From Flavobacterium nitratireducens (GTDB taxonomy: Bacteria > Bacteroidota > Bacteroidia > Flavobacteriales > Flavobacteriaceae), in contig NZ_CP121111.1 in NCBI RefSeq assembly GCF_029625335.1, positions 1,116,001 through 1,180,000 on the forward strand: a stretch of DNA of 64,000 bases. Direction: 5' to 3'. The translations under genes and the position numbers were made by a program. The notes below the pieces were generated by a model. It did no database searches, was not told the DNA's origin, and saw nothing but the letters and a program-made list of their open reading frames with translations. Position 1 is the first letter of the stretch. The number at the start of each line of letters is the position of its first letter. Shown in pieces: positions 8,081-17,478 of this stretch.

Positions 8081-8944
8081 CTAAAAATAAGAATTAAACA
8101 CTTTGGATGCTTCATTGTAAGCACTTTCAAAACTCAATGGATTTAAATTCAACTGTTCTTTATTAGCTGTAAAATACGATAGTAATTTCTCAGTGGGCAT
8201 GTTTCCCGTTAATTCATCTTTTGCCATAGGACAACCTCCAAAACCTTGAATTGCGCCATCGTATCTACGACAACCGGATTGGTATGCGGCTTCTATTTTT
8301 TCAAACCATTTATCGTATGTGGTATGCAAGTGAGCGCCAAACTCTATTTGAGGATATTTAGGAATCAAATTACTAAACAAATACCGAATTGCATCAGGAG
8401 TTGAACTTCCAATAGTATCCGAAAGCGATAGGATTTTAACTCCCATTGTTGCTAATTTCTCGGTCCATTCGCCTACAATTTCAACATTCCATGGATCTCC
8501 ATACGGATTACCAAAACCCATAGATAAGTAAGCCACAACTTCTTTATTATTTTTATAGGCTATCTCCAATATTTCTTGCATGCTCACAATCGATTCGGCG
8601 ATTGTTTTGTGGGTATTACGCATTTGAAAATTTTCAGAAATTGAGAAAGGGAAACCTAAATAGTGAATGGTTTCAAATTGAGAAGCTGTTTCAGCACCTT
8701 TAGTATTAGCAATTATAGCTAATATTTTACTCTTGGTTGTTGACAAATCCAATTGTTCTAAAACAGCTGCTGTATCCTGCATTTGAGGTACTGCTTTTGG
8801 CGAAACAAAACTCCCAACATCAATCGTATCAAAGCCTACACGCAATAAAGCCTGAATGTACGAGACTTTCTTCTCAGTAGGAATAAAACTTTTGATACCT
8901 TGCATGGCATCACGAGGGCATTCGATAATTTTAATTGGCTCCAT
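8081..8944 (-). CDS. Hydroxymethylglutaryl-CoA lyase
   Basis: This 287-residue enzyme cleaves HMG-CoA to acetyl-CoA and acetoacetate, the last step of leucine breakdown. The start motif IKIIECPRDAMQG holds the substrate Arg and metal Asp. HLHTTYDKW gives the metal histidines, and GFGGCPMAKDELTGN contains the catalytic Cys loop. The frame is open for 21 more codons upstream, but the ATG at 8944 gives the usual family N-terminus. The longer form would start inside the pyrD terminator region. A TATCTTTG -7 box only 6 bases upstream suggests a leaderless or nearly leaderless mRNA. It lies between pyrD and the lipoprotein/DUF5723 pair; no other leucine-degradation gene is adjacent. Confidence 0.92.
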   Translation of the reverse strand: MEPIKIIECPRDAMQGIKSFIPTEKKVSYIQALLRVGFDTIDVGSFVSPKAVPQMQDTAAVLEQLDLSTTKSKILAIIANTKGAETASQFETIHYLGFPFSISENFQMRNTHKTIAESIVSMQEILEIAYKNNKEVVAYLSMGFGNPYGDPWNVEIVGEWTEKLATMGVKILSLSDTIGSSTPDAIRYLFSNLIPKYPQIEFGAHLHTTYDKWFEKIEAAYQSGCRRYDGAIQGFGGCPMAKDELTGNMPTEKLLSYFTANKEQLNLNPLSFESAYNEASKVFNSYF

Positions 8945-8950
8945 AGCATC

Positions 8951-8958
8951 CAAAGATA
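8951..8958 (-). promoter_or_regulatory. -7 box adjacent to the HMG-CoA lyase start
   Basis: Minus-strand TATCTTTG matches TAnnTTTG and ends only 6 bases before the ATG at 8944. Transcription would begin almost at the start codon. Confidence 0.4.
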
Positions 8959-8997
8959 CTAAAAGTTGCAAACTGGCAAAATTTAGAAAGCACAAAA

Positions 8998-9029
8998 AAA
9001 AGCGCAATCGAAATACGAATTACGCTTTT
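8998..9029 (-). terminator. Intrinsic terminator of pyrD
   Basis: Minus-strand stem AAAAGCG/CGCTTTT (9023-9029 with 8998-9004), extended by AAT/ATT pairs, is followed by a run of T. It lies 23 bases past the pyrD stop codon. Confidence 0.75.
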
Positions 9030-9051
9030 ATCATTTTGTATTTCAACAAGA

Positions 9052-10071
9052 TTAATTCTTGCTCAAAATCTTTTTATTTATTGCTTTCACCAAGGCTGGA
9101 CCTTCATAAATAAAGCCCGTATACAATTGCACTAAACTTGCTCCAGCTTCTAATTTTTCAATAGCATCTTCTGCCGAATGAATTCCTCCCACTCCAATGA
9201 TTGGAAAAGCCTTGTTACTTTTTTCAGAAAGAAAACGAATCACTTCTGTAGCGCGCTTGGTTAATGGTTTCCCTGATAAGCCGCCCACTTCGGTTTTGTT
9301 TTCTGATTGTAAACCTTCACGTGAAATAGTCGTATTGGTAGCAATTACACCTGAAATCTGAGTCTCTTTTACAATATCAATAATATCTAACAATTGCTCA
9401 TCTGTCAAATCTGGAGCAATTTTTAATAAAATTGGCTTTTGTTTTGGCTTAGCCAAATTTTTATTTTGCAAGGTTTGCAACAACTGTGTCAACGGTTCTT
9501 TATCTTGCAATTCACGAAGATTAGGCGTATTTGGCGAACTTACATTTACCACAAAATAATCGACATAATCGTATAAAGCATCAAAACAAATTTCATAATC
9601 AGAAGTAGCCTCTTCGTTAGGAGTCACCTTATTTTTACCTATGTTTCCACCTATTAATACACCTGGATTTGATTTTAGTCGTTCCACCGCTTCCATGACA
9701 CCTCCATTATTAAATCCCATTCGATTAATAATCGCCGAATCTTCTTTTAAACGAAACAAACGTTTTTTTGGATTCCCATCTTGTCCTTTTGGAGTTAAAG
9801 TCCCTATTTCGATGAACCCGAAACCAAAGTTGGATAATTCCTTATATAATTTAGCATCCTTATCAAAACCCGCCGCTAAGCCTACTGGATTTTTAAATTT
9901 CAATCCAAAAACTTCTCTTTCTAATCTTTTATCATTGACTAAATAAAGTGATTTATAGATTGATGAAAAACCAGGGATTTTAGAAGTTACACGGACTAAT
10001 GCAAAGGTAAAATGATGAATTTTTTCAGGATCAAAACAAAAAAACAATGGTCGGATAAGCTGTTTGTACAT
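9052..10071 (-). CDS. pyrD: Dihydroorotate dehydrogenase (quinone), class 2
   Basis: This 339-residue enzyme oxidises dihydroorotate to orotate with quinone, in pyrimidine synthesis. The N-terminal helix region ([23 protein letters not shown]) is the membrane-associating segment of class 2 enzymes. [13 protein letters not shown] and NRMGFNNGG are the FMN and substrate motifs. [14 protein letters not shown] carries the class 2 catalytic serine. IGVGGI and [12 protein letters not shown] form the flavin phosphate site. Length and start are normal. It has its own -7 box (10090-10097) and a terminator. Confidence 0.97.
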   Translation of the reverse strand: MYKQLIRPLFFCFDPEKIHHFTFALVRVTSKIPGFSSIYKSLYLVNDKRLEREVFGLKFKNPVGLAAGFDKDAKLYKELSNFGFGFIEIGTLTPKGQDGNPKKRLFRLKEDSAIINRMGFNNGGVMEAVERLKSNPGVLIGGNIGKNKVTPNEEATSDYEICFDALYDYVDYFVVNVSSPNTPNLRELQDKEPLTQLLQTLQNKNLAKPKQKPILLKIAPDLTDEQLLDIIDIVKETQISGVIATNTTISREGLQSENKTEVGGLSGKPLTKRATEVIRFLSEKSNKAFPIIGVGGIHSAEDAIEKLEAGASLVQLYTGFIYEGPALVKAINKKILSKN

Positions 10072-10089
10072 AGGTTTTTAATTTGAGTG

Positions 10090-10097
10090 CAAAAATA
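10090..10097 (-). promoter_or_regulatory. Bacteroidota -7 box, pyrD
   Basis: Minus-strand TATTTTTG matches TAnnTTTG and sits 18 bases before the pyrD ATG. Confidence 0.6.
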
Positions 10098-10365
10098 GAA
10101 TTATCTAATGGATAAAAAAATTATAAATAAGAACTTTAAAGAAATAACCTCATAAACAACCTAATAAACTTACGTTAAATAAAACCCAAAAAAAACAAAA
10201 ACACCTTCATACAAAAAGCTAAAATACAACTACTTACGATAAAAAAAATGATTTACCAACAATTTTAACAGTTCTAAAATACTTCCGTTTTATACTGATT
10301 TTTCTTAATTTGTCGTTATCAAATCAATGATAACCTACTTATTATTAACTTAAAAATGAATCATT

Positions 10366-10926
10366 ATGAGACTAAAAACATTATTTACCTTAGGTATGAT
10401 TTCTAGTTTTCAATTCTTTTGGGCTCAGAATGTCACAAATGACTCCATAAAACTAGTCACTAAAACGACTACAACTACTGTCACTACAGTAAAAGACACT
10501 ATCATGAAAATGAATATGCAAGACAATTCTAAAGCTTTAAATGATGCCGAAAAAATAGCGATAAAAGAAGAAGCTAAACTTCTTAAAACAAAAATGAGAG
10601 AAGAAAAACGAGCATTAAAAGAGGCTAGAAGAGCTGAAAAAAATGAACGGAATTTTGAAAAAAAACTGAACGATTTAGAGAAAAAACAAGACAAAATTCT
10701 TTCAGGGGAGAAAGCAATCAATAAGCTGAAAGCTAAAATTGTTAATGAAGAAAAAACGCTCGCTAACGAAAAGAAAAAATTCGAAAACAAAAAAACAAGA
10801 GGAAAACTTAGCCCTACTGAAATTGAAAAAGAAAACATCAAAATCAGCAAACAGCAAATTAAAATTAACAAACTCAACGAGGACTTGATTAAAACACAAG
10901 AAAAAGTGAACAAATTGAGAGAATAA
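10366..10926 (+). CDS. Secreted coiled-coil protein of unknown function
   Basis: This 186-residue protein starts with a signal peptide (about 20 residues, ending FFWAQ). A Thr/Val-rich linker of about 25 residues (TKTTTTTVTTVK) follows. The rest, residues 55-186, is a Lys/Glu-rich heptad helix that should form a long coiled coil (KLLKTKMREEKRALKEARRA, then NKLKAKIVNEEKTLANEKKK). No catalytic motif is present. It should sit in the periplasm or on the surface. The long low-complexity helix also creates a long open frame on the other strand, which I judge spurious. It is monocistronic, with a strong terminator. I cannot assign a family. Confidence 0.7.
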   Translation: MRLKTLFTLGMISSFQFFWAQNVTNDSIKLVTKTTTTTVTTVKDTIMKMNMQDNSKALNDAEKIAIKEEAKLLKTKMREEKRALKEARRAEKNERNFEKKLNDLEKKQDKILSGEKAINKLKAKIVNEEKTLANEKKKFENKKTRGKLSPTEIEKENIKISKQQIKINKLNEDLIKTQEKVNKLRE

Positions 10927-10955
10927 TTTTTAATGTAAATACCAAATTAAAATTC

Positions 10956-11021
10956 ATCGCAAAGGCAATGATTTATGCATCAATAGAAAGCAGAATCAAT
11001 CATTGTCTTTGCGATTTTTTT
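10956..11021 (+). terminator. Long-loop terminator after the coiled-coil gene
   Basis: An 18-bp stem with one G-T pair (10956-10973 with 10998-11015) encloses a 24-base loop and is followed by seven Ts. Confidence 0.8.
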
Positions 11022-11053
11022 ATACCTTCATACTAATTTTAAAAACACTAAAT

Positions 11054-11461
11054 ATGAATTTATCAAAAAACTGGCACCAACGACACTATGACAGCCTAGA
11101 ATTTGGAAGCCGTATAGCCGACTCCGTTGCCAAAGGAATGGGATCTTGGCGTTTTATCATTTTGCAAACTGTTTTTGTAATCGTTTGGATGGGACTAAAT
11201 CTTATTGGCTTTTGCTATCATTGGGATGCTTATCCGTTTATTTTACTCAACCTATTATTTTCTACCCAAGCTGCCTATGCTGCTCCAATTATTATGATGG
11301 CGCAAAATCGACAAAATGAAAGAGATCGAATTCAGGCGCAAGATGATTATAATACCAATAAGGAAGCAAAACTAGAAATTGAAGCCTTGGCAGCAAAATT
11401 GAATTCGCTAGAGGTTGAAAAACTAGATAAAATAATCCAAATTTTAGAAAATATGCAATAA
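11054..11461 (+). CDS. DUF1003 membrane protein
   Basis: This 135-residue protein carries the DUF1003 pattern: a soluble N-terminus (SRIADSVAKGMGSWRFI), two membrane segments (FIILQTVFVIVWMGLNLIGF and PFILLNLLFSTQAAYAAPII), the conserved MMAQNRQNERDR turn, and a C-terminal coiled helix ending in KLDKIIQILENMQ. The frame is open upstream to 11003, but that overlaps the previous terminator hairpin, so the ATG at 11054 is used. The family is widespread; its function is unknown. It lies 63 bases before pepT, which has its own -7 box. Confidence 0.85.
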   Translation: MNLSKNWHQRHYDSLEFGSRIADSVAKGMGSWRFIILQTVFVIVWMGLNLIGFCYHWDAYPFILLNLLFSTQAAYAAPIIMMAQNRQNERDRIQAQDDYNTNKEAKLEIEALAAKLNSLEVEKLDKIIQILENMQ

Positions 11462-11491
11462 AGCATACTTTATTTTAGTTCAAATTAATAC

Positions 11492-11499
11492 TACCTTTG
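11492..11499 (+). promoter_or_regulatory. Bacteroidota -7 box, pepT
   Basis: TACCTTTG matches TAnnTTTG exactly and sits 25 bases before the pepT start. Confidence 0.6.
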
Positions 11500-11524
11500 C
11501 AAACCAACAAAAAAACACCATTAT

Positions 11525-12805
11525 ATGCAAAATATTATTGATCGTTTTATCAGCTACGTAACTGTTGATACTGAATCGGATCCTAATTCTAATACTACTC
11601 CAAGTTCAAAAAAACAATGGGATTTAGCTAATCAATTAGTAGAAGAACTAAAAGCAATAGGAATGCAAGAGGTTACTATTGATGACAAAGCTTATATCAT
11701 GGCTACGCTTCCTAGTAATGTTGAAGAAAAGATTCCTACTATTGGATTCGTTTCTCACTTTGACACTACTCCTGATTTTACCGGGGCTAATGTAAAACCG
11801 CAAATTATAGAAAACTACGATGGAAAAGACATCGTTCTAAATGCAGAACAAAACATCGTTTTATCTCCAGATTATTTCAAAGACTTGTTACAATACAAAG
11901 GACAAACGATTATTACCACTGACGGTACAACACTTTTAGGCGCTGATGACAAAGCTGGAATTACTGAAATTATTACAGCAATGGAATACCTAATTAACCA
12001 TCCTGAAATTAAACACGGTAAAATTAGAGTAGGTTTCACTCCTGATGAAGAAATCGGGAGAGGTGCTCATTTTTTTGATGTGGAAAAATTTGGTTGCGAC
12101 TGGGCTTATACCATGGACGGAAGCCAAATTGGTGAACTTGAATATGAAAATTTTAATGCGGCTGGAGCCAAAATCACTTTCAAAGGAAAAAGTGTACACC
12201 CAGGTTATGCCAAAGGAAAAATGATTAACTCGATGTTAATTGCTAATGCTTTTATTAACGAATTACCCGCCGATGAAGTTCCTGAAAGAACTAAAGGTTA
12301 TGAAGGTTTTTACCATATTCATAATGTTTCAGGTACAATTGAAGAAAGCACAGTATCCCTTATCATTAGAGATCACAACAAAAAGAAATTCGAAAAAAGA
12401 AAAGAAAAAATTGAAAAAATAGTACGCAAAATCAATAAAAAATATGCCAAACAATTTGGCGAAGACATTGCTGTTGCCGAAATCAAAGATCAATATTACA
12501 ATATGAAGGAAAAAGTGCTTCCGGTAAAACATATTGTAGATATTGCCGAAAAAGCAATGAAAACTTTGAATATCAAACCTATTATTAAACCCATTCGTGG
12601 GGGAACAGATGGCTGCCAATTATCTTACATGGGACTACCTTGCCCAAATATCTTTGCAGGCGGACACAACTTTCATGGTAAATACGAGTATGTCCCAGTA
12701 GAAAGCATGCAAAAAGCAGTTGAAGTAATTGTAAAAATTGCCGAGCTTACTGCATTACCAAACTTTGGTTTAGAAAAGGAACTGACAAAAAAGAAAAATA
12801 AATAA
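11525..12805 (+). CDS. pepT: Peptidase T (tripeptide aminopeptidase)
   Basis: This 426-residue cytosolic M20B metallopeptidase removes the N-terminal residue from tripeptides. The two-zinc site is visible: [11 protein letters not shown] (His and Asp), [12 protein letters not shown] (bridging Asp), and [14 protein letters not shown] (catalytic Glu pair). [17 protein letters not shown] gives a further Asp, and [12 protein letters not shown] the last His. Length and start ([19 protein letters not shown]) are normal. The C-terminal tail is Lys-rich. It is followed by a terminator shared with the convergent yajC operon. Confidence 0.96.
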   Translation: MQNIIDRFISYVTVDTESDPNSNTTPSSKKQWDLANQLVEELKAIGMQEVTIDDKAYIMATLPSNVEEKIPTIGFVSHFDTTPDFTGANVKPQIIENYDGKDIVLNAEQNIVLSPDYFKDLLQYKGQTIITTDGTTLLGADDKAGITEIITAMEYLINHPEIKHGKIRVGFTPDEEIGRGAHFFDVEKFGCDWAYTMDGSQIGELEYENFNAAGAKITFKGKSVHPGYAKGKMINSMLIANAFINELPADEVPERTKGYEGFYHIHNVSGTIEESTVSLIIRDHNKKKFEKRKEKIEKIVRKINKKYAKQFGEDIAVAEIKDQYYNMKEKVLPVKHIVDIAEKAMKTLNIKPIIKPIRGGTDGCQLSYMGLPCPNIFAGGHNFHGKYEYVPVESMQKAVEVIVKIAELTALPNFGLEKELTKKKNK

Positions 12806-12870
12806 AAGTTAAACCTTTAAAATCTAGCTCTATAAAATCTGGAAGAAAATCTCAGAGATTCACCCAAAAA

Positions 12871-12909
12871 AAAGAAGTCGTTTCGAATTAAAGTTGAAAC
12901 GACTTCTTT
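12871..12909. terminator. Bidirectional terminator between pepT and yajC
   Basis: A perfect 14-bp inverted repeat (12871-12884 and 12896-12909) with an A run on one side and T-rich DNA on the other separates two convergent transcripts. Confidence 0.85.
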
Positions 12910-12931
12910 ATAATTTTCTCTAAATTGAATC

Positions 12932-13204
12932 TTATTTCTTAGCCAATGAAGCACTCATTTCCATAGAAATTGCCGAACGCTCCATTTTTAATTTTCCTGC
13001 CATTGTTTCAAGAACTACGGTTGTTTCAGCTAATTCAGCGACTTTACCATGAAGACCACTTTTAGTGATTACTTTATCTCCTACTTTCAAGTTGTTTTCA
13101 AATTCTTTTTCTTGTTTTGCTCTTTTTTGTTGTGGTCTAATCATAAAGAAATAGATAACTACAAACATTAAAATAAACGGCAAAAACTGATTTAATTGAC
13201 CCAT
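12932..13204 (-). CDS. yajC: Preprotein translocase subunit YajC
   Basis: This 90-residue protein has one N-terminal membrane helix (QFLPFILMFVVIYFFMI). The signature RPQQKRAKQEKEFENNLKVGDKVITKSGLHGKVAE then starts a small cytoplasmic beta domain. It belongs to the SecDF-YajC accessory complex of the Sec translocon. It lies 34 bases downstream of nusB on the same strand and is probably cotranscribed with it. Confidence 0.96.
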   Translation of the reverse strand: MGQLNQFLPFILMFVVIYFFMIRPQQKRAKQEKEFENNLKVGDKVITKSGLHGKVAELAETTVVLETMAGKLKMERSAISMEMSASLAKK

Positions 13205-13238
13205 GATATTTAATTCTTTTTAATTGATTACTATACTA

Positions 13239-14183
13239 TTACATTAAACCGCGACCGGTTTTAATCATTTTTTTACTACTTTCTAATTCTTTAACCAAAT
13301 TATCTAAAATTCCATTGATAAAAATACTACTTTTTGGAGTAGAATATTCTTTGGCTAATTCTAAATATTCATTCAAAGTCACTTTTACTGGAATGGATGG
13401 GAATTTCAAAAATTCGCAAATAGCCATTTTCAAAATAATGGTATCAACCTCAGCAATTCGATCACTATCCCAGTTAGGTGTTTTGTCTACAAACTCTTTA
13501 GCTAACTCTTTTTCGTTTAAAATTGTTTTACGAAACAAATCTCTAGCAAAATCTTTATCCTCAATGTCCTTATACAATTTTGGCACTTTAAAATTATCAT
13601 TTTCAATAGGCTTCATCGCTTTCAATTGTTTGATAATTTGCGTATTTACCATTGGGATATCATCAATCCAAGTCAATTTATCATCTTCTAAGAACTCGTA
13701 TAATTTTTCATTTGGAACAATCACTTCGGTAAACAAATCTACAATTAACTGTCTATCTTCCTCAAATGAACGTTCCGGATTACTCATGTATTTTTGATAA
13801 TACGAACTTTCTTTAATAGCCTGCAACAACAAGGCTATATAATCCTCATGCAAATGCCATGCATTGATTTTTCTTGTTTCTAAAGCGATACTTAAAGAAT
13901 TGTTTTCGGAAAGGATTTCAAAAATACTGTTCTTAATAAATTTCTCGTTAGGATTACGTTCGGCAGCAGTTGCTAAATGTTTTTGACTTGATAGATGCAA
14001 AAATTGAGATTCTTTTTTACAAATTTCAAGCAGAGAAGAAATCATTGTAAGGTATAAATCTTGAATATTATCGATACTGTAAAAAAGGAATTTCTCTTCC
14101 TTTTCCATGTTATCTGAGCCGTTTTGATGCATCGCATAAATGGTTTGCATAACTTTAACGCGGATGTGTCGTCTATTTACCAC
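13239..14183 (-). CDS. nusB: Transcription antitermination factor NusB (long form)
   Basis: This 314-residue protein is more than twice as long as E. coli NusB. The N-terminus MVNRRHIRVKVMQTIYAMHQ matches the RNA-binding NusB start. The C-terminal 130 residues (IAEVDTIILKMAICEFLKFPSIPVKVTLNEYLELAKEYSTPKSSIFINGILDNL, read across two 20-residue halves) match the NusB core. Between them lies an insertion of about 150 charged helical residues, the usual Bacteroidota architecture. NusB with S10 binds boxA in rRNA antitermination. It is the first gene of the nusB-yajC unit, with a -7 box at 14213-14220. Confidence 0.92.
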   Translation of the reverse strand: MVNRRHIRVKVMQTIYAMHQNGSDNMEKEEKFLFYSIDNIQDLYLTMISSLLEICKKESQFLHLSSQKHLATAAERNPNEKFIKNSIFEILSENNSLSIALETRKINAWHLHEDYIALLLQAIKESSYYQKYMSNPERSFEEDRQLIVDLFTEVIVPNEKLYEFLEDDKLTWIDDIPMVNTQIIKQLKAMKPIENDNFKVPKLYKDIEDKDFARDLFRKTILNEKELAKEFVDKTPNWDSDRIAEVDTIILKMAICEFLKFPSIPVKVTLNEYLELAKEYSTPKSSIFINGILDNLVKELESSKKMIKTGRGLM

Positions 14184-14212
14184 CTTATAAGAACTTTTAA
14201 AAAATTAGTTTG

Positions 14213-14220
14213 CAAAAATA
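14213..14220 (-). promoter_or_regulatory. Bacteroidota -7 box, nusB-yajC
   Basis: Minus-strand TATTTTTG matches TAnnTTTG, 29 bases before the nusB ATG. Confidence 0.6.
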
Positions 14221-14275
14221 AGGATTTCCTTTTTTATAATAAAATTAAAATTCATGAATCAGGCTTTAATTCTTA

Positions 14276-14318
14276 AATAAAAAAGTCATGGTTTTCATTT
14301 GATTTGAAAACCATGACT
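14276..14318 (-). terminator. Terminator of the leucine dehydrogenase gene
   Basis: A perfect 14-bp inverted repeat (14284-14297 and 14305-14318) is followed on the minus strand by a T-rich run. It lies 21 bases past the stop codon. Confidence 0.85.
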
Positions 14319-14339
14319 ACTACCTGAATTATAACAACC

Positions 14340-15443
14340 TTATTTACTATTTTCTAATTTTCGTTGATCAATGCGTTTTTGTGCCACATTTAAAGCTGCT
14401 TGATGCGTAGTAATTCCGTTTTGTGCTGCAAAATCGAGAATTTCTAAAGTGGTATTATAAATATTTTCAGTTCTGCTCATAATTTCATTTTTATCATATT
14501 TAGCCAATTCTGCATAAACATTGATAATCCCTCCAGCATTAATCAAGAAATCAGGAGCATAGGTTATACCTCTTTCTTGCAAAATAGCCCCATGAATATT
14601 CTCTTCAGCCAATTGATTATTAGCCGCACCAGCAATTACTTTTGCATTAATTTTATAAACTGTATCATTGTTTATAGTGGCTCCCATAGCGCATGGTGCA
14701 TATATATCCATATCAGTTGTAAATAAATCAGAACCTGTAAAAATTTGAGCTCCGTATTTAGCACCTACAGCATTCAATCTTTCATAATTGATATCGGCAA
14801 TAGTAACAATTGCCTCTTCTTTTGTCAAATAATCAACAAGCGCCTCTCCTACGTGACCAATTCCTTGAACTACAACTTTTTTACCTGCTAGATTATCTGA
14901 ACCAAATTGTGATTTGGCAGCTGCTTTCATCCCCATATACACACCGTAAGCAGTTACAGGTGATGGATTTCCAGCTCCACCTCTTGATTCAGAAATACCA
15001 GTTACATATGGCGTTACATCTCTTACTAAATCCATATCACTTGTTTCCATACCCACATCTTCGGCAGTAATATATTTTCCGCTCAATGAATGAACAAACT
15101 CGCCAAATCTTCGCATTAATTCAGGTGTTTTTTGTGTTTTTGCATCGCCTATAATTACCGCTTTTCCTCCCCCAATATTCAAACCTGTAATAGCTGATTT
15201 GAAAGTCATACCACGCGACAGACGCAAAACATCATTCAAAGCATCCCATTCACTAGCGTAATTAAACATTCGAGTCCCTCCTAGAGCAGGTCCCATAACC
15301 GTGTTATGAATACCAATAATTGCTTTTAAACCTGTATCTTTGTCATTACAAAATACAACTTGTTCATGATCATTAAACGATAATTGTCCAAAAACAGGAT
15401 CCATTTTTTTTAGTTCCTTTTCTGTTATGAAAGTAGCATCCAT
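14340..15443 (-). CDS. Leucine dehydrogenase-type Glu/Leu/Phe/Val dehydrogenase
   Basis: This 367-residue enzyme reductively aminates branched-chain 2-oxo acids, or oxidatively deaminates the amino acids, with NAD. The amino-acid site motif GLNIGGGKAVIIGD carries the catalytic Lys, and TAEDVGMETSDMD the partner residues. The NAD-binding Rossmann loop is VVVQGIGHVGEALVDYL. MGPALGGTRM and APCAMGATINNDT complete the family pattern. The length (about 365) fits leucine/valine dehydrogenase rather than the longer glutamate dehydrogenase. The exact substrate cannot be settled from sequence. It is monocistronic. Together with HMG-CoA lyase elsewhere in the window it fits leucine catabolism, though the two are not linked. 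Confidence 0.9.
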   Translation of the reverse strand: MDATFITEKELKKMDPVFGQLSFNDHEQVVFCNDKDTGLKAIIGIHNTVMGPALGGTRMFNYASEWDALNDVLRLSRGMTFKSAITGLNIGGGKAVIIGDAKTQKTPELMRRFGEFVHSLSGKYITAEDVGMETSDMDLVRDVTPYVTGISESRGGAGNPSPVTAYGVYMGMKAAAKSQFGSDNLAGKKVVVQGIGHVGEALVDYLTKEEAIVTIADINYERLNAVGAKYGAQIFTGSDLFTTDMDIYAPCAMGATINNDTVYKINAKVIAGAANNQLAEENIHGAILQERGITYAPDFLINAGGIINVYAELAKYDKNEIMSRTENIYNTTLEILDFAAQNGITTHQAALNVAQKRIDQRKLENSK

Positions 15444-15645
15444 TTGTATCAGTTTTTAAAATAATATTTACGAATTCATCAAAATAACTATTCAAAACTA
15501 TATAAAAAAAACAAATAATTCATTTTTAAAACACAAAATCGAAAATTAATTTAAAAATATCAATTATTTTTAAGAATTCAAAAATCAACTAAAGACAAAA
15601 ATCAACTAAAAATAATAGCAATTCTATATAGAATCTCTTAAAAAA

Positions 15646-17406
15646 ATGAAAGAATTACTCTATTTAAATAAATACTTCATCAAATACAAATACCATTTTT
15701 TACTTGGTATTTTATTCACCATAATCGCACAAATCTTCATGCTATTCACTCCTAAACTGATTAGTAAGTCGTTCTTGGCGATTGAAAACTTTGCAAAAGA
15801 CACAAATATCCCTAAAGCTGTTCTTCAGCAAGAGCTAATTTCAAATATTCTTTTAATTATTGCTACTGCAATTATTGCTGGATTTTTAACTTTTTTAATG
15901 CGCCAAACATTAATTGTAATGTCACGTCGTATCGAATTTGATTTAAAAAATGAAGTTTTTCAACAATACGAAAACCTATCTCAAAATTTCTACAAAAAAA
16001 ATCGCACAGGTGATTTGATGAATCGTATTAGCGAAGATGTTTCCAAAGTAAGAATGTATGTTGGCCCTGCGGTTATGTATACTATCAACACCTTTATCCG
16101 TTTTGCCATTGTAATAATGTATATGTACAAAGTATCACCACTACTAACCTTATATACGTTACTTCCGCTGCCAATACTGTCGTATGCTATTTTTAAACTA
16201 AGTACAGAAATCAATACAAGGAGCACTACTTTTCAACAATACTTATCCAAAGTCTCTAGCTTTACTCAGGAAATCTTTTCTGGCGTACGAGTGATCAAAG
16301 CCTATTCTATAGAAGCTCAACATCAAAATAACATGCAGGCTCTCGCCCTAGAAAGCAAAAGCAAAAGCATGGATTTGGCTAAAGTACAATCGCTATTTGG
16401 ACCATTAATGTTAGCATTAATAGGAATTAGCAACTTGGTCGTTGTGTATGTAGGAGGTTCTATGTACATCAATGGGACTTTAAAAAGCATTGGAACGATT
16501 GCCGAATTTATTCTCTACATTAACATGCTTACCTGGCCAGTAGCCTCTCTGGGATGGGTTTCTTCTATGGTTCAAGAGGCCGAAGCTTCTCAAAAAAGAA
16601 TTAACGAATTCCTAAAAATCGAACCTGAAATAAAGAACAACAATCCTAAACCTTCTACTATCGAAGGTACAATTAGCTTCGAAAATGTGAGTTATACTTA
16701 TGAAGACACAAATATTACTGCACTTCAAAACATTTCGTTCACTATTCATAAAGGAGAAACACTAGCCATCTTAGGAAAAACAGGTTCGGGAAAATCTACT
16801 GTACTTTCATTAATTTCAAGAATGTATGATGTAACCGAAGGAAAAATTAAAATTGACCAAGAAGAAATTAGCAAACTCAATTTATTCGATTTGAGAAATA
16901 GCATTGGAATTGTCCCTCAGGATGCTTTTTTGTTCTCTGACAGTATTAAAAACAATATTAAATTTGGGAAAGAAGATGCCAGTATGGAAGAGGTGATGAC
17001 TGCAGCTAAAAATGCGGTAGTACATGACAACATTATGGGATTTAATAAACAATACGACACCGTACTAGGTGAAAGAGGAATCACACTTTCTGGAGGACAA
17101 AAACAACGTGTTTCCATTGCAAGAGCAATCATTAAAAACCCACCCATTTTATTGTTTGACGACTGTTTATCTGCGGTTGACACCGAAACAGAAGAAGCGA
17201 TTTTAAATAATCTTAGCACCATTTGCAAAGACAAAACAACCATCATTGTGAGTCACCGTGTTTCTTCTGCTAAAAATGCCGATAAAATAATTATCCTTGA
17301 AGATGGTAAAATCATTCAACAAGGTTCTCATAACCAGCTTATAAATCAAGAAGGCTATTATGCCTCATTATATTTAAAACAACTTTCTGAAAAAGAATTA
17401 CTATAA
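15646..17406 (+). CDS. ABC exporter, fused membrane and ATPase domains (MsbA-like)
   Basis: This 586-residue half-transporter has six membrane helices in residues 15-310 and an ATPase domain after about residue 345. Walker A is GKTGSGKST near residue 376. The Q loop lies in IGIVPQDAFLFSDS, the signature is LSGGQKQRVSIARAI, Walker B is ILLFDDCLSAVDTE, and the switch His is in IIVSHRVSSA. It should act as a homodimer in the inner membrane. Lipid A or lipid flipping (MsbA) and drug export are both possible; the sequence does not decide. About 200 bases of AT-rich DNA without a clear promoter box precede it. Confidence 0.93.
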   Translation: MKELLYLNKYFIKYKYHFLLGILFTIIAQIFMLFTPKLISKSFLAIENFAKDTNIPKAVLQQELISNILLIIATAIIAGFLTFLMRQTLIVMSRRIEFDLKNEVFQQYENLSQNFYKKNRTGDLMNRISEDVSKVRMYVGPAVMYTINTFIRFAIVIMYMYKVSPLLTLYTLLPLPILSYAIFKLSTEINTRSTTFQQYLSKVSSFTQEIFSGVRVIKAYSIEAQHQNNMQALALESKSKSMDLAKVQSLFGPLMLALIGISNLVVVYVGGSMYINGTLKSIGTIAEFILYINMLTWPVASLGWVSSMVQEAEASQKRINEFLKIEPEIKNNNPKPSTIEGTISFENVSYTYEDTNITALQNISFTIHKGETLAILGKTGSGKSTVLSLISRMYDVTEGKIKIDQEEISKLNLFDLRNSIGIVPQDAFLFSDSIKNNIKFGKEDASMEEVMTAAKNAVVHDNIMGFNKQYDTVLGERGITLSGGQKQRVSIARAIIKNPPILLFDDCLSAVDTETEEAILNNLSTICKDKTTIIVSHRVSSAKNADKIIILEDGKIIQQGSHNQLINQEGYYASLYLKQLSEKELL

Positions 17407-17478
17407 ATCTTGCTTTATACATATATTTTTATCATTTTTGGTTTCAATTAACAACCATATTATTGTACAGAACGGATT

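Noticed and set aside
8945-9007. N-terminal extension of HMG-CoA lyase
   Set aside because: The extension overlaps the pyrD terminator and the -7 box, and it is not family-like.
10425-10913. A long antisense open frame over the coiled-coil gene
   Set aside because: It mirrors the Lys/Glu-rich codons of the sense gene and encodes a Phe/Ser/Leu-rich sequence typical of shadows.
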